This document shows positions 1-8,671 of a stretch of 64,000 nucleotides of DNA, piece after piece. The stretch is from Shewanella cutis. GTDB taxonomy: Bacteria; Pseudomonadota; Gammaproteobacteria; Enterobacterales; Shewanellaceae. The stretch spans positions 62,001 through 126,000 of the forward strand of contig NZ_JACSDI010000007.1 of assembly GCF_022410515.1 (NCBI RefSeq). The letters are read 5' to 3'. Each line of letters starts with the position of its first letter. The first letter of the stretch is position 1. Position numbers and translations under genes: made by a program. The notes beneath the pieces are model-generated. The model searched no databases and had not been told where the DNA came from. It saw nothing but the letters and a program-made list of their open reading frames with translations.

Positions 1-1001
1 AAGAAACTGCTATGTTTCAAAATATTGAGTTTTTTCCGCTCGATATAGAAGATAATCAAGTTAAAACTGTTTGTTTAATTGTACAAGATGTTACAGAGCT
101 TGCTAGTTATTACCAAGCACAAAAATGTCTCTCTGAACAGTTGGAACAAGAGCATACAGCATTAATCTTACTCAATAAAAAATTAGAAGCTGCTCAAAAT
201 CAATTATTACAATCTGAAAAAATGGCTGCCATAGGTCAGTTAGCCGCAGGTGTTGCTCATGAAATCAATAATCCAATTGGATTTGTTAATTCAAATTTAC
301 AAAGCTTGCAGGATTACAATGATAAACTATTAAAGTTACTTAATTTTTATCATAAACTGACACAGAAAATTGGTTCAGCACCTTACTTTACACTTGAAAA
401 AGATATGCTAAAACGCTATCAATTTGAATTTATATGTTCAGACCTTCCCGATTTAATTCGTGAATCGATTGAGGGCTTAGATCGCGTTGCTGTAATAGTG
501 AAAAGTCTTAAGTCATTCTCGCATGTCGATAGCAGTGAATGGCAATATGCTAATGTGATAGAGGGTATAGAAAATACATTAAAAATTGCAGCTAACCAAA
601 TTAAATATAAAGCCGTTGTTTTGCGTAATTTTCAAGATAATTTACCTGAGTTGTATTGTCAGCCTATGCAGCTAAATCAAGTATTCCTCAACTTATTAGT
701 CAATGCTGCACAAGCTATAGAGGAAAGAGGTGAAATTTCGATCGACGTGAGTGCATCCGACGCTGAATTTATTATTGTGATCCGTGATACGGGATCAGGT
801 ATAGCTGCTAGTGATCTTCGTAAAATATTTGAACCATTTTACACGACTAAACCCGTAGGAACTGGTACCGGTTTAGGCTTGTCGCTGTCCTATAGCATAA
901 TTCAAAAACATAAAGGCGAGATAAAAGTATCATCAATATTAGGTGAGGGCACTGCCTTTACGGTTATATTACCTATTCTATCCCCCGAAGATGTTGCTTA
1001 G
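1..1001 (+). CDS. Sensor histidine kinase, 5' end missing (PAS remnant + HisKA + HATPase)
   Basis: The reading frame is open to the left edge, so the true start lies outside the window; the first in-frame Met is at position 12. The visible part begins with the tail of a PAS-like sensor domain (VCLIVQDVTELA), then a coiled-coil linker and a HisKA dimerisation box with the motif AAGVAHEINNP, whose His is the predicted phosphorylation site. An HATPase domain follows with the N box (NLLVNAAQAI), the G1 box (DTGSGI), the F box (FEPFYTTK) and the G2 box (GTGLGL). There is no receiver domain, so it should hand phosphate to a separate regulator. The HisKA box is close to that of the NahK-like kinase at 4093-5487, which suggests paralogy. 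It converges on the hybrid kinase gene. Family assignment is firm; signal and partner are unknown. Confidence 0.9.
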   Translation, partial: ETAMFQNIEFFPLDIEDNQVKTVCLIVQDVTELASYYQAQKCLSEQLEQEHTALILLNKKLEAAQNQLLQSEKMAAIGQLAAGVAHEINNPIGFVNSNLQSLQDYNDKLLKLLNFYHKLTQKIGSAPYFTLEKDMLKRYQFEFICSDLPDLIRESIEGLDRVAVIVKSLKSFSHVDSSEWQYANVIEGIENTLKIAANQIKYKAVVLRNFQDNLPELYCQPMQLNQVFLNLLVNAAQAIEERGEISIDVSASDAEFIIVIRDTGSGIAASDLRKIFEPFYTTKPVGTGTGLGLSLSYSIIQKHKGEIKVSSILGEGTAFTVILPILSPEDVA

Positions 1002-1049
1002 TGGTACTATTAACTCACTCATGTGAAGTGAATACGTAGCCGAGTTATT

Positions 1050-4000
1050 TTATTCTGTTTCTTTGAGAGCTTTTTTTACAGCCAATGATATGTCATCAAG
1101 CTCATTTAGTTTTATCATCCGCTCTTTAAGTAAATTGTGAAGATTTGCAGCACAATGAGAAATAGCAATTAGTCCTAAACAAGCGCTTGTTCCTTTCAGT
1201 TTATGTAATTCATGTTCTAAATGAGAACTGTCTTCACATTTAACCAGTTTCTCTAATAATAATAATACTTTGGGTAATGTATATAAGTACTCTCTTGTTA
1301 ATTCATCCTCATCCTCCTCATTTATCTTTTTTGTAGAGGTAGAATTATCAACAATAAAAAGTCTAATTGTCTCTATCAACTGATTTTTAGTGAACGGTTT
1401 GGCTATAGTTTTATTAAATGGACTTGTTTGATGTGTTTCTGAATCAAGAATGTCGGCACTTAAGAGTAATAGTGGGATACTTTTATTAAATTCTCTAATC
1501 GCTTTTGCAGCCGTGAATCCATCCATAATAGGCATTTGTTGATCTAATATGACTAAATCATAATGTGATTTTTCTACTAACTGAATGGCTTGCTGACCAT
1601 TTTGAGCAAAATCGACAGCAATTTCTGTATCTTTTAGGTAGATATCAATTAACTCTCTAATATCGTCTACATCATCAACAATTAGTACATGGTAATTTTT
1701 CCAGTCTGGTATCGTGTGCTCAATCTCTTTCTCATTTTTAGGAAATTCAGTTAAATTTTTTATGATTTTACTTTCAGGAAGCGTGACTGAAAAACATGAT
1801 CCGACTCCTAGCTCGCTTTGCATATGGAGTTTGATAGACATTGCATCAGCTAATTGTTTACTGATGAATAATCCTAAACCTGTACCACCAAAATCTCGAC
1901 TGGTACTTGAGTCAGCTTGCGTAAAAGCCTCGAATAATGTGGATGCTTGGTGATCTGAAATACCAATTCCTTCATCAATGACAGCTATACATAACTCATC
2001 TTTACTCGTTATATTTGCTACCAGTTTTACTGTGCCTTTAGGTGTGAATTTTACAGCATTACTAATAAAATTTAGCAGTATTTGTTTAAGTCTGAATGGG
2101 TCTGTTATTATATGTTCAATATCATCAATGTCGATATTCATTTCTGTAGTTAATTTTTTCGTTGTTGCTAAGACTTTCATAGAATCACTGAGGCTATTCA
2201 ATAAAGGAATAATGGCAACAGTTTGTTCAGCAATAGTCATTTTCCCTTCATCAATTTTAGCCGCATCCAGAATATCATTGATAACATTTTGGAGATGTAA
2301 AGTATTTTGTTCTATTTTGCAAAGGGCATTATGTACTTCACCTTGAGTGTTGGGTAAAATTTGTTCAGTAAAGCCCTTGATAATAGTTATTGGTGTACGG
2401 ATTTCATGACTCATATTAGCTAAAAAGCGTGTTTTTACTGCTGCTAGCTGGTTAGCTTTATCGCGTTCTTGTTCTAATTCTTTTGTTCGTTTTTCAACTC
2501 TTTCTTCTAATGCTTCATTAAGAAGTTTGACTTCATTCATCGTTGATATGATGGCATGATGAGCACCTGCAACTCTTCGTTGCATGTTGACGAAGCTGTG
2601 AGCTAAGGTATCGATTTCGAGTGCTGATTGTGTAAAGTTTAAATTTTTCTTTGTGGTGCTCTTACCATCCCATTGCTGAGTATAATCAACTAATAGTTCT
2701 AATGCTTGTGTATAGTTTTTCACAAAGCGCTTTGAAAATTGAATAGATATTTCTAATATTAAAGTAATTAGCAATAATGATAGTAAGTAATAAATTGAAA
2801 AGTCTAAAATTAATTCATCAGTGTCAATAAAAAAATATAGCTTCCAATCTGTTATACCAACTTGATTACTCACAATAAGATGATGTGCATCACGGCTAAA
2901 AATGATTGGTTCAAGTGGGTTAAATAGACTGTTTTCAAGAAAAGTCTTTTGCATCGGCTCACTGTGTTTTGGGCGAATCCATATGCTTCCTATATCTCCG
3001 CTAATATTATTCCCCCAAACTTTTTTACCTGATTTATCAATGAGAATTCGATGAGATATACTATCATTAGGTAAGTTAAATACTTCTAATAGTGAATCTA
3101 GTTTTATGGCTAATTGCAAAACACCATTAAACTGGTTATTATTAATAATTGGTGTGCTAACTGCGAATAGTTGATCTTCCCCTAAAGACCTTCCCGTAAA
3201 AGTATCGCTAATATAAGTCGACATTGTATTCTTAGCTTCGTAATAATAAGCTCTGTCAGTAACGCTCACCTTGCCAAGGTTACCATTGTTAACATTTTCT
3301 TTGTAAAACTTATTTACAGTTCCGTCTGCATCGGTGACAAGTGCTGAAATAAATTCTGGTGATTGCTTTACAAGTTGCATTAAAATGCTTTTAGTTACTA
3401 CTATGTCCGTTAATTTCGCAAGGGTTTCAATCTTGCTGGAATAGTCTTTTAATTTTAGTTCTATATTTTCCTTAAGATCGTTAACTTCATTTTGATAGCG
3501 TGTCATTTGCTTTACTAGATGTAAATTGGTTATTCCGTTTAATCCAAGTGTAATTAATAACGTTGCAGGGATTGCTGTATATAATCCAACTCTAAATGAT
3601 AGTTGATGTTGCAATGACTGCTTTCTTAGTTGCTCATTGTTGACATATAATGCAAGCAGTAAGTTTGCAGCCTTAATGGTCCATATAAATAATGCAGTAG
3701 ATAATGATGTAAATATTAGCCAAGAGGTTGGGTTATCTGTAATAGCTTCAGGTAGTAATAGTTTGTTGGTTACAAAGACGATTATAAAGTAAGTTGTGGA
3801 TATTTTAATAATACTGCTATTTTTTCGATTTATGTGGAATCCAAATAGCATTGCCTGAAAAATAGTAAGTATGACTGCTATATCTGATGGTAGTGGATAG
3901 GTTACAAAAGCAAAGCATACTAGGGCCCATAGTGGGCCTAAACGGGCTAATATTACTAATATGGCAACATTGCCAACATTTAAAGGGACTGCTATGGGAA

Positions 4001-4109
4001 TGGTTACAACTGATAAATTTGCTAACAATCCAACAGTAATGCAATAAAGCAAAAATAATAATCGGTGTCGTTTAATTGATTTATTATGGTTTTTAATCAT
4101 CGCGAACAT
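1050..4109 (-). CDS. Membrane hybrid histidine kinase with receiver and HPt domains
   Basis: A 1019-residue protein with several N-terminal membrane helices (about residues 15-165, MASE1-like in appearance). A long extracytoplasmic sensor stretch of Cache type (about 200-435) follows, then another helix and a coiled coil. The HisKA box is ANMSHEIRTP (about 565-575). The HATPase has NFISNAVKFT, DEGIGI and GGTGLGL (about 665-780). The receiver carries the phospho-acceptor Asp in VILDQQMP (about 805-920). A C-terminal HPt domain has the His in HKLKGTSA (about 965). This is a complete His-Asp-His phosphorelay in one chain, so the final acceptor is likely a separate response regulator. Its start overlaps the end of the upstream kinase gene by 17 nt, implying translational coupling with the nosP-nahK operon. 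The base composition is clearly AT-rich. The sensed ligand is unknown. Confidence 0.92.
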   Translation of the reverse strand: MFAMIKNHNKSIKRHRLLFLLYCITVGLLANLSVVTIPIAVPLNVGNVAILVILARLGPLWALVCFAFVTYPLPSDIAVILTIFQAMLFGFHINRKNSSIIKISTTYFIIVFVTNKLLLPEAITDNPTSWLIFTSLSTALFIWTIKAANLLLALYVNNEQLRKQSLQHQLSFRVGLYTAIPATLLITLGLNGITNLHLVKQMTRYQNEVNDLKENIELKLKDYSSKIETLAKLTDIVVTKSILMQLVKQSPEFISALVTDADGTVNKFYKENVNNGNLGKVSVTDRAYYYEAKNTMSTYISDTFTGRSLGEDQLFAVSTPIINNNQFNGVLQLAIKLDSLLEVFNLPNDSISHRILIDKSGKKVWGNNISGDIGSIWIRPKHSEPMQKTFLENSLFNPLEPIIFSRDAHHLIVSNQVGITDWKLYFFIDTDELILDFSIYYLLSLLLITLILEISIQFSKRFVKNYTQALELLVDYTQQWDGKSTTKKNLNFTQSALEIDTLAHSFVNMQRRVAGAHHAIISTMNEVKLLNEALEERVEKRTKELEQERDKANQLAAVKTRFLANMSHEIRTPITIIKGFTEQILPNTQGEVHNALCKIEQNTLHLQNVINDILDAAKIDEGKMTIAEQTVAIIPLLNSLSDSMKVLATTKKLTTEMNIDIDDIEHIITDPFRLKQILLNFISNAVKFTPKGTVKLVANITSKDELCIAVIDEGIGISDHQASTLFEAFTQADSSTSRDFGGTGLGLFISKQLADAMSIKLHMQSELGVGSCFSVTLPESKIIKNLTEFPKNEKEIEHTIPDWKNYHVLIVDDVDDIRELIDIYLKDTEIAVDFAQNGQQAIQLVEKSHYDLVILDQQMPIMDGFTAAKAIREFNKSIPLLLLSADILDSETHQTSPFNKTIAKPFTKNQLIETIRLFIVDNSTSTKKINEEDEDELTREYLYTLPKVLLLLEKLVKCEDSSHLEHELHKLKGTSACLGLIAISHCAANLHNLLKERMIKLNELDDISLAVKKALKETE

Positions 4110-5487
4110 GATTAGACTCCGGTAAGCTTATGACAAATTTAGTCCCCTTTAAACCTGTATGAACTAGGGCAATGCATCCATTATGTTGTTCTATTATGGC
4201 TCTTGAAATCGATAGTCCTAATCCAGTACCTTGCCCGATTTCTTTTGTTGTAAAAAAAGGTTCAAATATATGGGGAATATCAGCGTCGTCAATACCACAA
4301 CCATTGTCTTCGATTTCCACATTTATCCAGTTGTTAAACTTGTTGATGCTAATCTCAATTAAACCATATTGGTGTTCAATGGCGTGCTGGGCATTATTTA
4401 TTAAGTTTAATATTACTTGGCTCAGTTGGGTTGCGTTACCTTGTGTGAATGCATGATTCAAATCATGACTTATTTTTATTTTTGCATTTTTTCTAACATG
4501 AGTATTGGCTATCCTTACTGTATCTGCAATAAGTTCTAAAATATTGATTGTTGATATTGTGTTTTCATCTGGATGTGAAAAGTTTCGTAGGTTTTTAATG
4601 ATGTCTCTTGCACGTCTTGCCCCTTCTAAACTTTCGCTGATAAGTTCACCACTGTCTTTTAATATAAAGTCTAAGTTGTGTTTATTATAAAGTTTTATTG
4701 AATCAGGATGGGAGTTACATACTTCCATTATAAAAGTGTTTATATCTTTTAAATACAATTCAAAAGTATTTAAGTTACTGTAAATAAACCCTAATGGGTT
4801 ATTTAGTTCGTGGGCAACCCCCGCTGCAAGTTGTCCTATTGCAGCAAGTTTTCCCTGTCTTGCCATGCTTTGCTCGATGCGTTTTTGTTGAGCAAATAAA
4901 GTATCACGCTCAGCGGCTACATGCCGATATTCCATCAGTGTAAGCGTACTTGCGATAAAACTGCTGTAGTTTGACATCACAGATTTAGCTTCTGCATCAA
5001 AGCCATTGACTTCATTTATCACTAACACGATAGCATAGCAGCGACTGGCGATCTTCACTGGTTGTATTAATGCAGATGCAGCATTCGGTAAAAGTCCTTT
5101 TAATGAGGCTGGCCATTTTGGTGTTAAATTGAGGTTAAAAAATACTGTTGATTGACTAAATATACTCTGCTCAGGTTTGCTATTAACCGTATCATCTAAT
5201 TGAAAGTGTCGTCCTATGAGCATTTCATCGGTACTTGATACGATAAAAAAACCATCATTTTCATGGTTGCAGGTGATTAACAATTGCACATCGGGTTTTA
5301 GCTCCTGTGCAATTAATTCAAATAATGAACGAAAGGGCGTTGATTGTTCTTTGTTATTGGTAAATGCTTTCAGGGTTTTCAGCATTAGGTTATTTAGCTT
5401 TTTAAACTCTAAAAGCTTTTGATTTTCTACTTTTAGTTGCATCAGCAATTCGTGTTGCTGTTCATTTTTACTCATTAGAGTGTCCAA
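4093..5487 (-). CDS. nahK: NosP-associated histidine kinase NahK
   Basis: A soluble kinase of 464 residues. It has an N-terminal coiled coil, a GAF-like region (about 45-185), a second coiled coil, a HisKA box with the phospho-acceptor His226 (AAGVAHELNNP), and an HATPase with NLINNAQHAI, DNGCGI, FEPFFTTK and GTGLGLS. There is no receiver. It lies directly downstream of the FIST-domain gene and overlaps it by 20 nt. In S. oneidensis the kinase in this position (NahK) is inhibited by NO-bound NosP and phosphorylates the Hno response regulators; that role is transferred here from family and synteny, not seen directly. An internal Met at residue 5 (position 5475) is an alternative start. Downstream it overlaps the hybrid kinase gene by 17 nt. 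Confidence 0.88.
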   Translation of the reverse strand: MDTLMSKNEQQHELLMQLKVENQKLLEFKKLNNLMLKTLKAFTNNKEQSTPFRSLFELIAQELKPDVQLLITCNHENDGFFIVSSTDEMLIGRHFQLDDTVNSKPEQSIFSQSTVFFNLNLTPKWPASLKGLLPNAASALIQPVKIASRCYAIVLVINEVNGFDAEAKSVMSNYSSFIASTLTLMEYRHVAAERDTLFAQQKRIEQSMARQGKLAAIGQLAAGVAHELNNPLGFIYSNLNTFELYLKDINTFIMEVCNSHPDSIKLYNKHNLDFILKDSGELISESLEGARRARDIIKNLRNFSHPDENTISTINILELIADTVRIANTHVRKNAKIKISHDLNHAFTQGNATQLSQVILNLINNAQHAIEHQYGLIEISINKFNNWINVEIEDNGCGIDDADIPHIFEPFFTTKEIGQGTGLGLSISRAIIEQHNGCIALVHTGLKGTKFVISLPESNHVRDD

Positions 5488-6655
5488 ATATGATTGCTGA
5501 GATCATCAGATTGCCATGACGATTCACACCGTCTGCAAATCGACCTTGTTCACCAAAGGTGAACCCACCAATAAAGGGGACATTTCCTAATGCCTGTTCA
5601 ACACCTTGTCTCACTTGATTCGTTTCATCTTTTATCGCGAGCATGCAACCAGCACAAAAAATCACAATTGCGGCTAATGGTTTACTATCGTATAGGTCGA
5701 GCAATTGCTGGGCTGCAAAGTGGGTAACCGTTTGCGCGCGTTGGATCAAGAGTGTTTGATTACCATGCATAAATGTCAGTTGCTCCCCTTGGTATACCTC
5801 TGAGAATAATTCCATTGTGCCATCCTCATAGATGAAAGCTGGGTGGCTGAGCAATGTCATTTGTTCATCGTTATCTAAAATAACCCGCCCGAGGGGATTA
5901 AAGGTGCTCTGCGCTAGCACTGGACCATTGGCCAGTGTGGGTAATGCCATCATGGTTCGCCATTGATTATAAACACTGGCTGCCGGTTGGTGATTTAATG
6001 TGTTTAATTTTCTGCCGCTTGCGGACGTCACAATAGCGGTATGACGGGTTGTTTCATAACCACTGCTAAAAAAATAATTAATCGGTGTTGACGGAAAAAG
6101 TACCGCAATAATAAAACCTGTCGTGATAGTTTGTTGACCATCGAACATACACCAGTGGCCAGAAACATCATTATCAGCAGAGGTGCCACCAAATACGGGC
6201 ACATTGTTGCCAACCAATTGCCGTATTCCTGTCAGTAAACCTTCTTCTAGACCTGGCGATTGGCTACACCAAATCAATGCTGGTAATTCACCGGGTCTGT
6301 TTGCGGCGTTTAGTGCTAGGGTAAGCGCCTGTTGGCTGTCTTCGATAATGCTATCGATTGAGCTTTGCTTACTTGCAACGCCATAACTTCCTTGTGGATC
6401 ATAAAATTGCAAAATAGCTAAATGATTTTGGTTGTCTTCAGCTCCGATATCGGAAAATGCTGTAATACAGGAGCTTGTCGCCACCCAAGAGGTTGCCAAC
6501 TGAGTTATTTCAGTTGCCTGTGACAGGTGAAGAATGGCGTCTATATTACCGAATGCGATCGCTAAGTTAGCGGGTTTATCCTGTTTAATTGAACCAATGT
6601 ATTGCTGAAACACACAAGGATCTGTCGCATTTAAAAAGTGTCGCAGGATTTTCAT
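5468..6655 (-). CDS. nosP: NosP, FIST-domain haem nitric-oxide sensor
   Basis: A 395-residue cytoplasmic protein with no signal peptide or membrane helix. The N-terminal half (about 30-215) matches the FIST N domain and the C-terminal half (about 225-380) the FIST C domain, with the Cys-containing CAGCMLAI segment and the GGFTFGEQG block typical of FIST C. FIST proteins encoded beside a GAF/HisKA kinase are the NosP family, haem proteins that bind NO and control the partner kinase. The S. oneidensis homologue sits in the same gene order. The proximal haem His cannot be assigned from this sequence alone. It lies 11 nt downstream of hnoD and overlaps nahK by 20 nt, so the three are almost certainly cotranscribed. 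Confidence 0.9.
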   Translation of the reverse strand: MKILRHFLNATDPCVFQQYIGSIKQDKPANLAIAFGNIDAILHLSQATEITQLATSWVATSSCITAFSDIGAEDNQNHLAILQFYDPQGSYGVASKQSSIDSIIEDSQQALTLALNAANRPGELPALIWCSQSPGLEEGLLTGIRQLVGNNVPVFGGTSADNDVSGHWCMFDGQQTITTGFIIAVLFPSTPINYFFSSGYETTRHTAIVTSASGRKLNTLNHQPAASVYNQWRTMMALPTLANGPVLAQSTFNPLGRVILDNDEQMTLLSHPAFIYEDGTMELFSEVYQGEQLTFMHGNQTLLIQRAQTVTHFAAQQLLDLYDSKPLAAIVIFCAGCMLAIKDETNQVRQGVEQALGNVPFIGGFTFGEQGRFADGVNRHGNLMISAIIFGHSNE

Positions 6656-6666
6656 TCCATGACTCC

Positions 6667-7992
6667 TTAATGTTTTTCGTCCTCAGTGGTCCCTATTTCC
6701 ACCAGCAATTGCTCCTTATGTTTTAGCTGATATTTTGATAATTTTTCAAGGGATGCTGGGGTGAGCACATGGCCTTCTGGTAAGAGAAGGATGTGTTTAA
6801 GGTTGTACAGATTTTGCTTCAATTTCATTCCTGGCTTGAGTGCACTGACTTCCAGTCCTCTTCGGGCTTTATTGGCTATGTCTGCATCTTCAGAAGCAAC
6901 TAAGATAGACAATGCTTTGACGATAGTAGGGTCGTAATAACTCCCTTGATGAAGCTGGATAGCGTCAAATGCATCAATCATACTCATTTTGTTGCCATCG
7001 TATCGGCCCTCTACGTGTAGCCAAAAATCTCTCGCCACTGCCAATATTCGAGAACCTAGCGGGATATCGTTTCCAGCTTTTTGTGCTGGTTCTCCTCCAC
7101 CATTGTAACGTTCTAATTGATTGGCAATGATGAGCGACATTTCGCTTAAATGCTGCGCTGGTAATAAAATTTCTTCGGCATGTAGGGGATGTTCATTAAA
7201 TAATCGACGTTCACGATTATAGAGATCGGTATAAGCGGTTTCTGCGACCTTTGTTGGAAGCGCTATTTTGCCTATTTCTGAAAATAGCCCAGCTTTTGTG
7301 ACAGTAGTGACCAGCTCAGAGGGTAATTTCAAGGCTTTTGCGAGATATTCACAAGTGGCACTGATTTTACGGGCTAATTCACCACTGAGTGGGGGATAAC
7401 TTACGATGATGTTGTAAAGTACTTCTAAGGTGGCGGCTTCATCCTTTTGCCTTTCACCTGCTAGGTGTTTAAATTTTAAAAGTGTTTGTTTAAGTTGTTC
7501 AGTCCGTTTTAGGACGGTTTCCTCGAGGGAACTATTGAGTTCCTTTAACTGCTTATTTTGTGTGGCGACTTTGGCAGTAAGTTGTTTGTTTTGACGAATT
7601 AAGTGGTAGAGCGCTAACCCTTCATCTACCACGGTCAACAATTCTTGATTATCCCAAGGTTTTTGAACGTATCGGTGGATCTTCCCAAGATTGATTGCCG
7701 AAACAGTAGAGGCAAGGTCGGCATAGCCTGTCATTAAAATGCGGTAGGCATCGGGTTGTAAAATCGCGGCTTTTGCTAGAAATTCCGCGCCCGTCATATT
7801 TGGCATTCGCATATCGGTGATGATCACATTTACTTTATGCCCCTGCATCAGCTCTAAGGCTTTACTACCGCTATCAGCTAACAAGATCTGCAGATCCTTA
7901 CCGATAAAGAGTCGCTGTAGCGATTTTAGAATACTGGCTTCATCGTCTACACACAGAATCAATGGCAGAGTGCTTTCAGATGGGGTTGGCAT
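6667..7992 (-). CDS. hnoD: HnoD, response regulator with degenerate HD-GYP domain
   Basis: 441 residues. An N-terminal receiver domain has the phospho-acceptor Asp60 (IITDMRMP) and the conserved KPW near 111. A coiled coil follows (about 130-180), then an HD-GYP-like domain (about 190-385) and a C-terminal extension. The catalytic signatures are broken: the HD pair is Ser238-Glu239 (LFSEIGK), the HHE motif reads QLE at 292-294, and GYP reads GEP at 300-302. The single His268 is retained. Loss of the metal ligands predicts no c-di-GMP hydrolysis. This agrees with HnoD of S. oneidensis, described as an inactive HD-GYP protein that allosterically inhibits HnoB unless phosphorylated. It is divergently transcribed from hnoC and is first in the hnoD-nosP-nahK-hybrid kinase operon. 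Confidence 0.9.
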   Translation of the reverse strand: MPTPSESTLPLILCVDDEASILKSLQRLFIGKDLQILLADSGSKALELMQGHKVNVIITDMRMPNMTGAEFLAKAAILQPDAYRILMTGYADLASTVSAINLGKIHRYVQKPWDNQELLTVVDEGLALYHLIRQNKQLTAKVATQNKQLKELNSSLEETVLKRTEQLKQTLLKFKHLAGERQKDEAATLEVLYNIIVSYPPLSGELARKISATCEYLAKALKLPSELVTTVTKAGLFSEIGKIALPTKVAETAYTDLYNRERRLFNEHPLHAEEILLPAQHLSEMSLIIANQLERYNGGGEPAQKAGNDIPLGSRILAVARDFWLHVEGRYDGNKMSMIDAFDAIQLHQGSYYDPTIVKALSILVASEDADIANKARRGLEVSALKPGMKLKQNLYNLKHILLLPEGHVLTPASLEKLSKYQLKHKEQLLVEIGTTEDEKH

Positions 7993-8020
7993 AAAGTCAC
8001 CTATCGCATTTGTCCTATTT

Positions 8021-8050
8021 GTCTTATAGATTAAAATTATGCTATAAGTG
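8021..8050. promoter_or_regulatory. Inverted repeat in the hnoD/hnoC divergent promoter, candidate HnoC operator
   Basis: The 92-bp gap between hnoD and hnoC contains a perfect 7-bp inverted repeat, CTTATAG at 8023-8029 and CTATAAG at 8042-8048, around an AT-rich 12-bp centre. HnoC is known as a repressor of its own signalling genes in S. oneidensis, so a symmetric element in this divergent promoter is a reasonable operator candidate. No binding data can be read from the sequence. Confidence 0.4.
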
Positions 8051-8084
8051 TTAACTAAGCAAGAATAATCATGGGTACGAGAGC

Positions 8085-8663
8085 ATGAAAACGCTCAAGC
8101 CAAGCGATATCGCCCAATATTGCGATGTTCATCAACGCACTGTGAGCCGCTGGATTGCTAAAGGTCAATTAAAGGGGCACAAGTTACCGGGGCGGGGTAA
8201 CTATCGAGTCTTGGTAGAAGACTTTATTAGTTTCTTACATCAACAAAATATGCCAATGCCAGAGGCATTTTTAGCCTCAAATAATAATGAGTTAACGGCG
8301 GATAAAAAGTCTATCCTTATTATTGATGATGAATTATCAATGCGAAATGCACTTAGGCGGGCATTGCAATCGACGCCTTTTACAATTTTAACGGCACAGG
8401 ATGGTTTTCAAGCAGGGGTTAAAATTATTGCTGAAAAACCAGATTTAATCCTTCTTGACTTGTCTATACCTGGATTGGATGGTTTTGAGGTGATCCAGTT
8501 TATTCGGCAACGACCGGATTTAGCAAAGCTTAAAATTTTAGTGTTATCAGGGCTTTCATCAACTGAGTTAGCTGAGTCAATCAGATTAGGAGCCGATGAC
8601 GCAATAGCAAAGCCTTTTGATAATCATGATCTATTGGACAGAGTCAATATGCTATTAAGCTAG
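8085..8663 (+). CDS. hnoC: HnoC, HTH-receiver transcriptional regulator
   Basis: 192 residues. The N-terminal 60 residues form a MerR/excisionase-type winged helix (DVHQRTVSRWIAKGQL) with a basic turn. A receiver domain (about 76-192) follows, with acidic residues IIDDE, phospho-acceptor Asp125 (LLDLSIPG), a Ser in the switch position (LSGLSS) and the KPF lysine. The DNA-binding domain lies before the receiver, the reverse of the common order and characteristic of HnoC, which in S. oneidensis represses NO-network genes until phosphorylated by the kinase. The hnoB start lies 8 nt beyond the stop codon. An upstream ATG at 8071 is out of frame, so 8085 is preferred. Confidence 0.9.
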   Translation: MKTLKPSDIAQYCDVHQRTVSRWIAKGQLKGHKLPGRGNYRVLVEDFISFLHQQNMPMPEAFLASNNNELTADKKSILIIDDELSMRNALRRALQSTPFTILTAQDGFQAGVKIIAEKPDLILLDLSIPGLDGFEVIQFIRQRPDLAKLKILVLSGLSSTELAESIRLGADDAIAKPFDNHDLLDRVNMLLS

Positions 8664-8671
8664 AGGCCATA

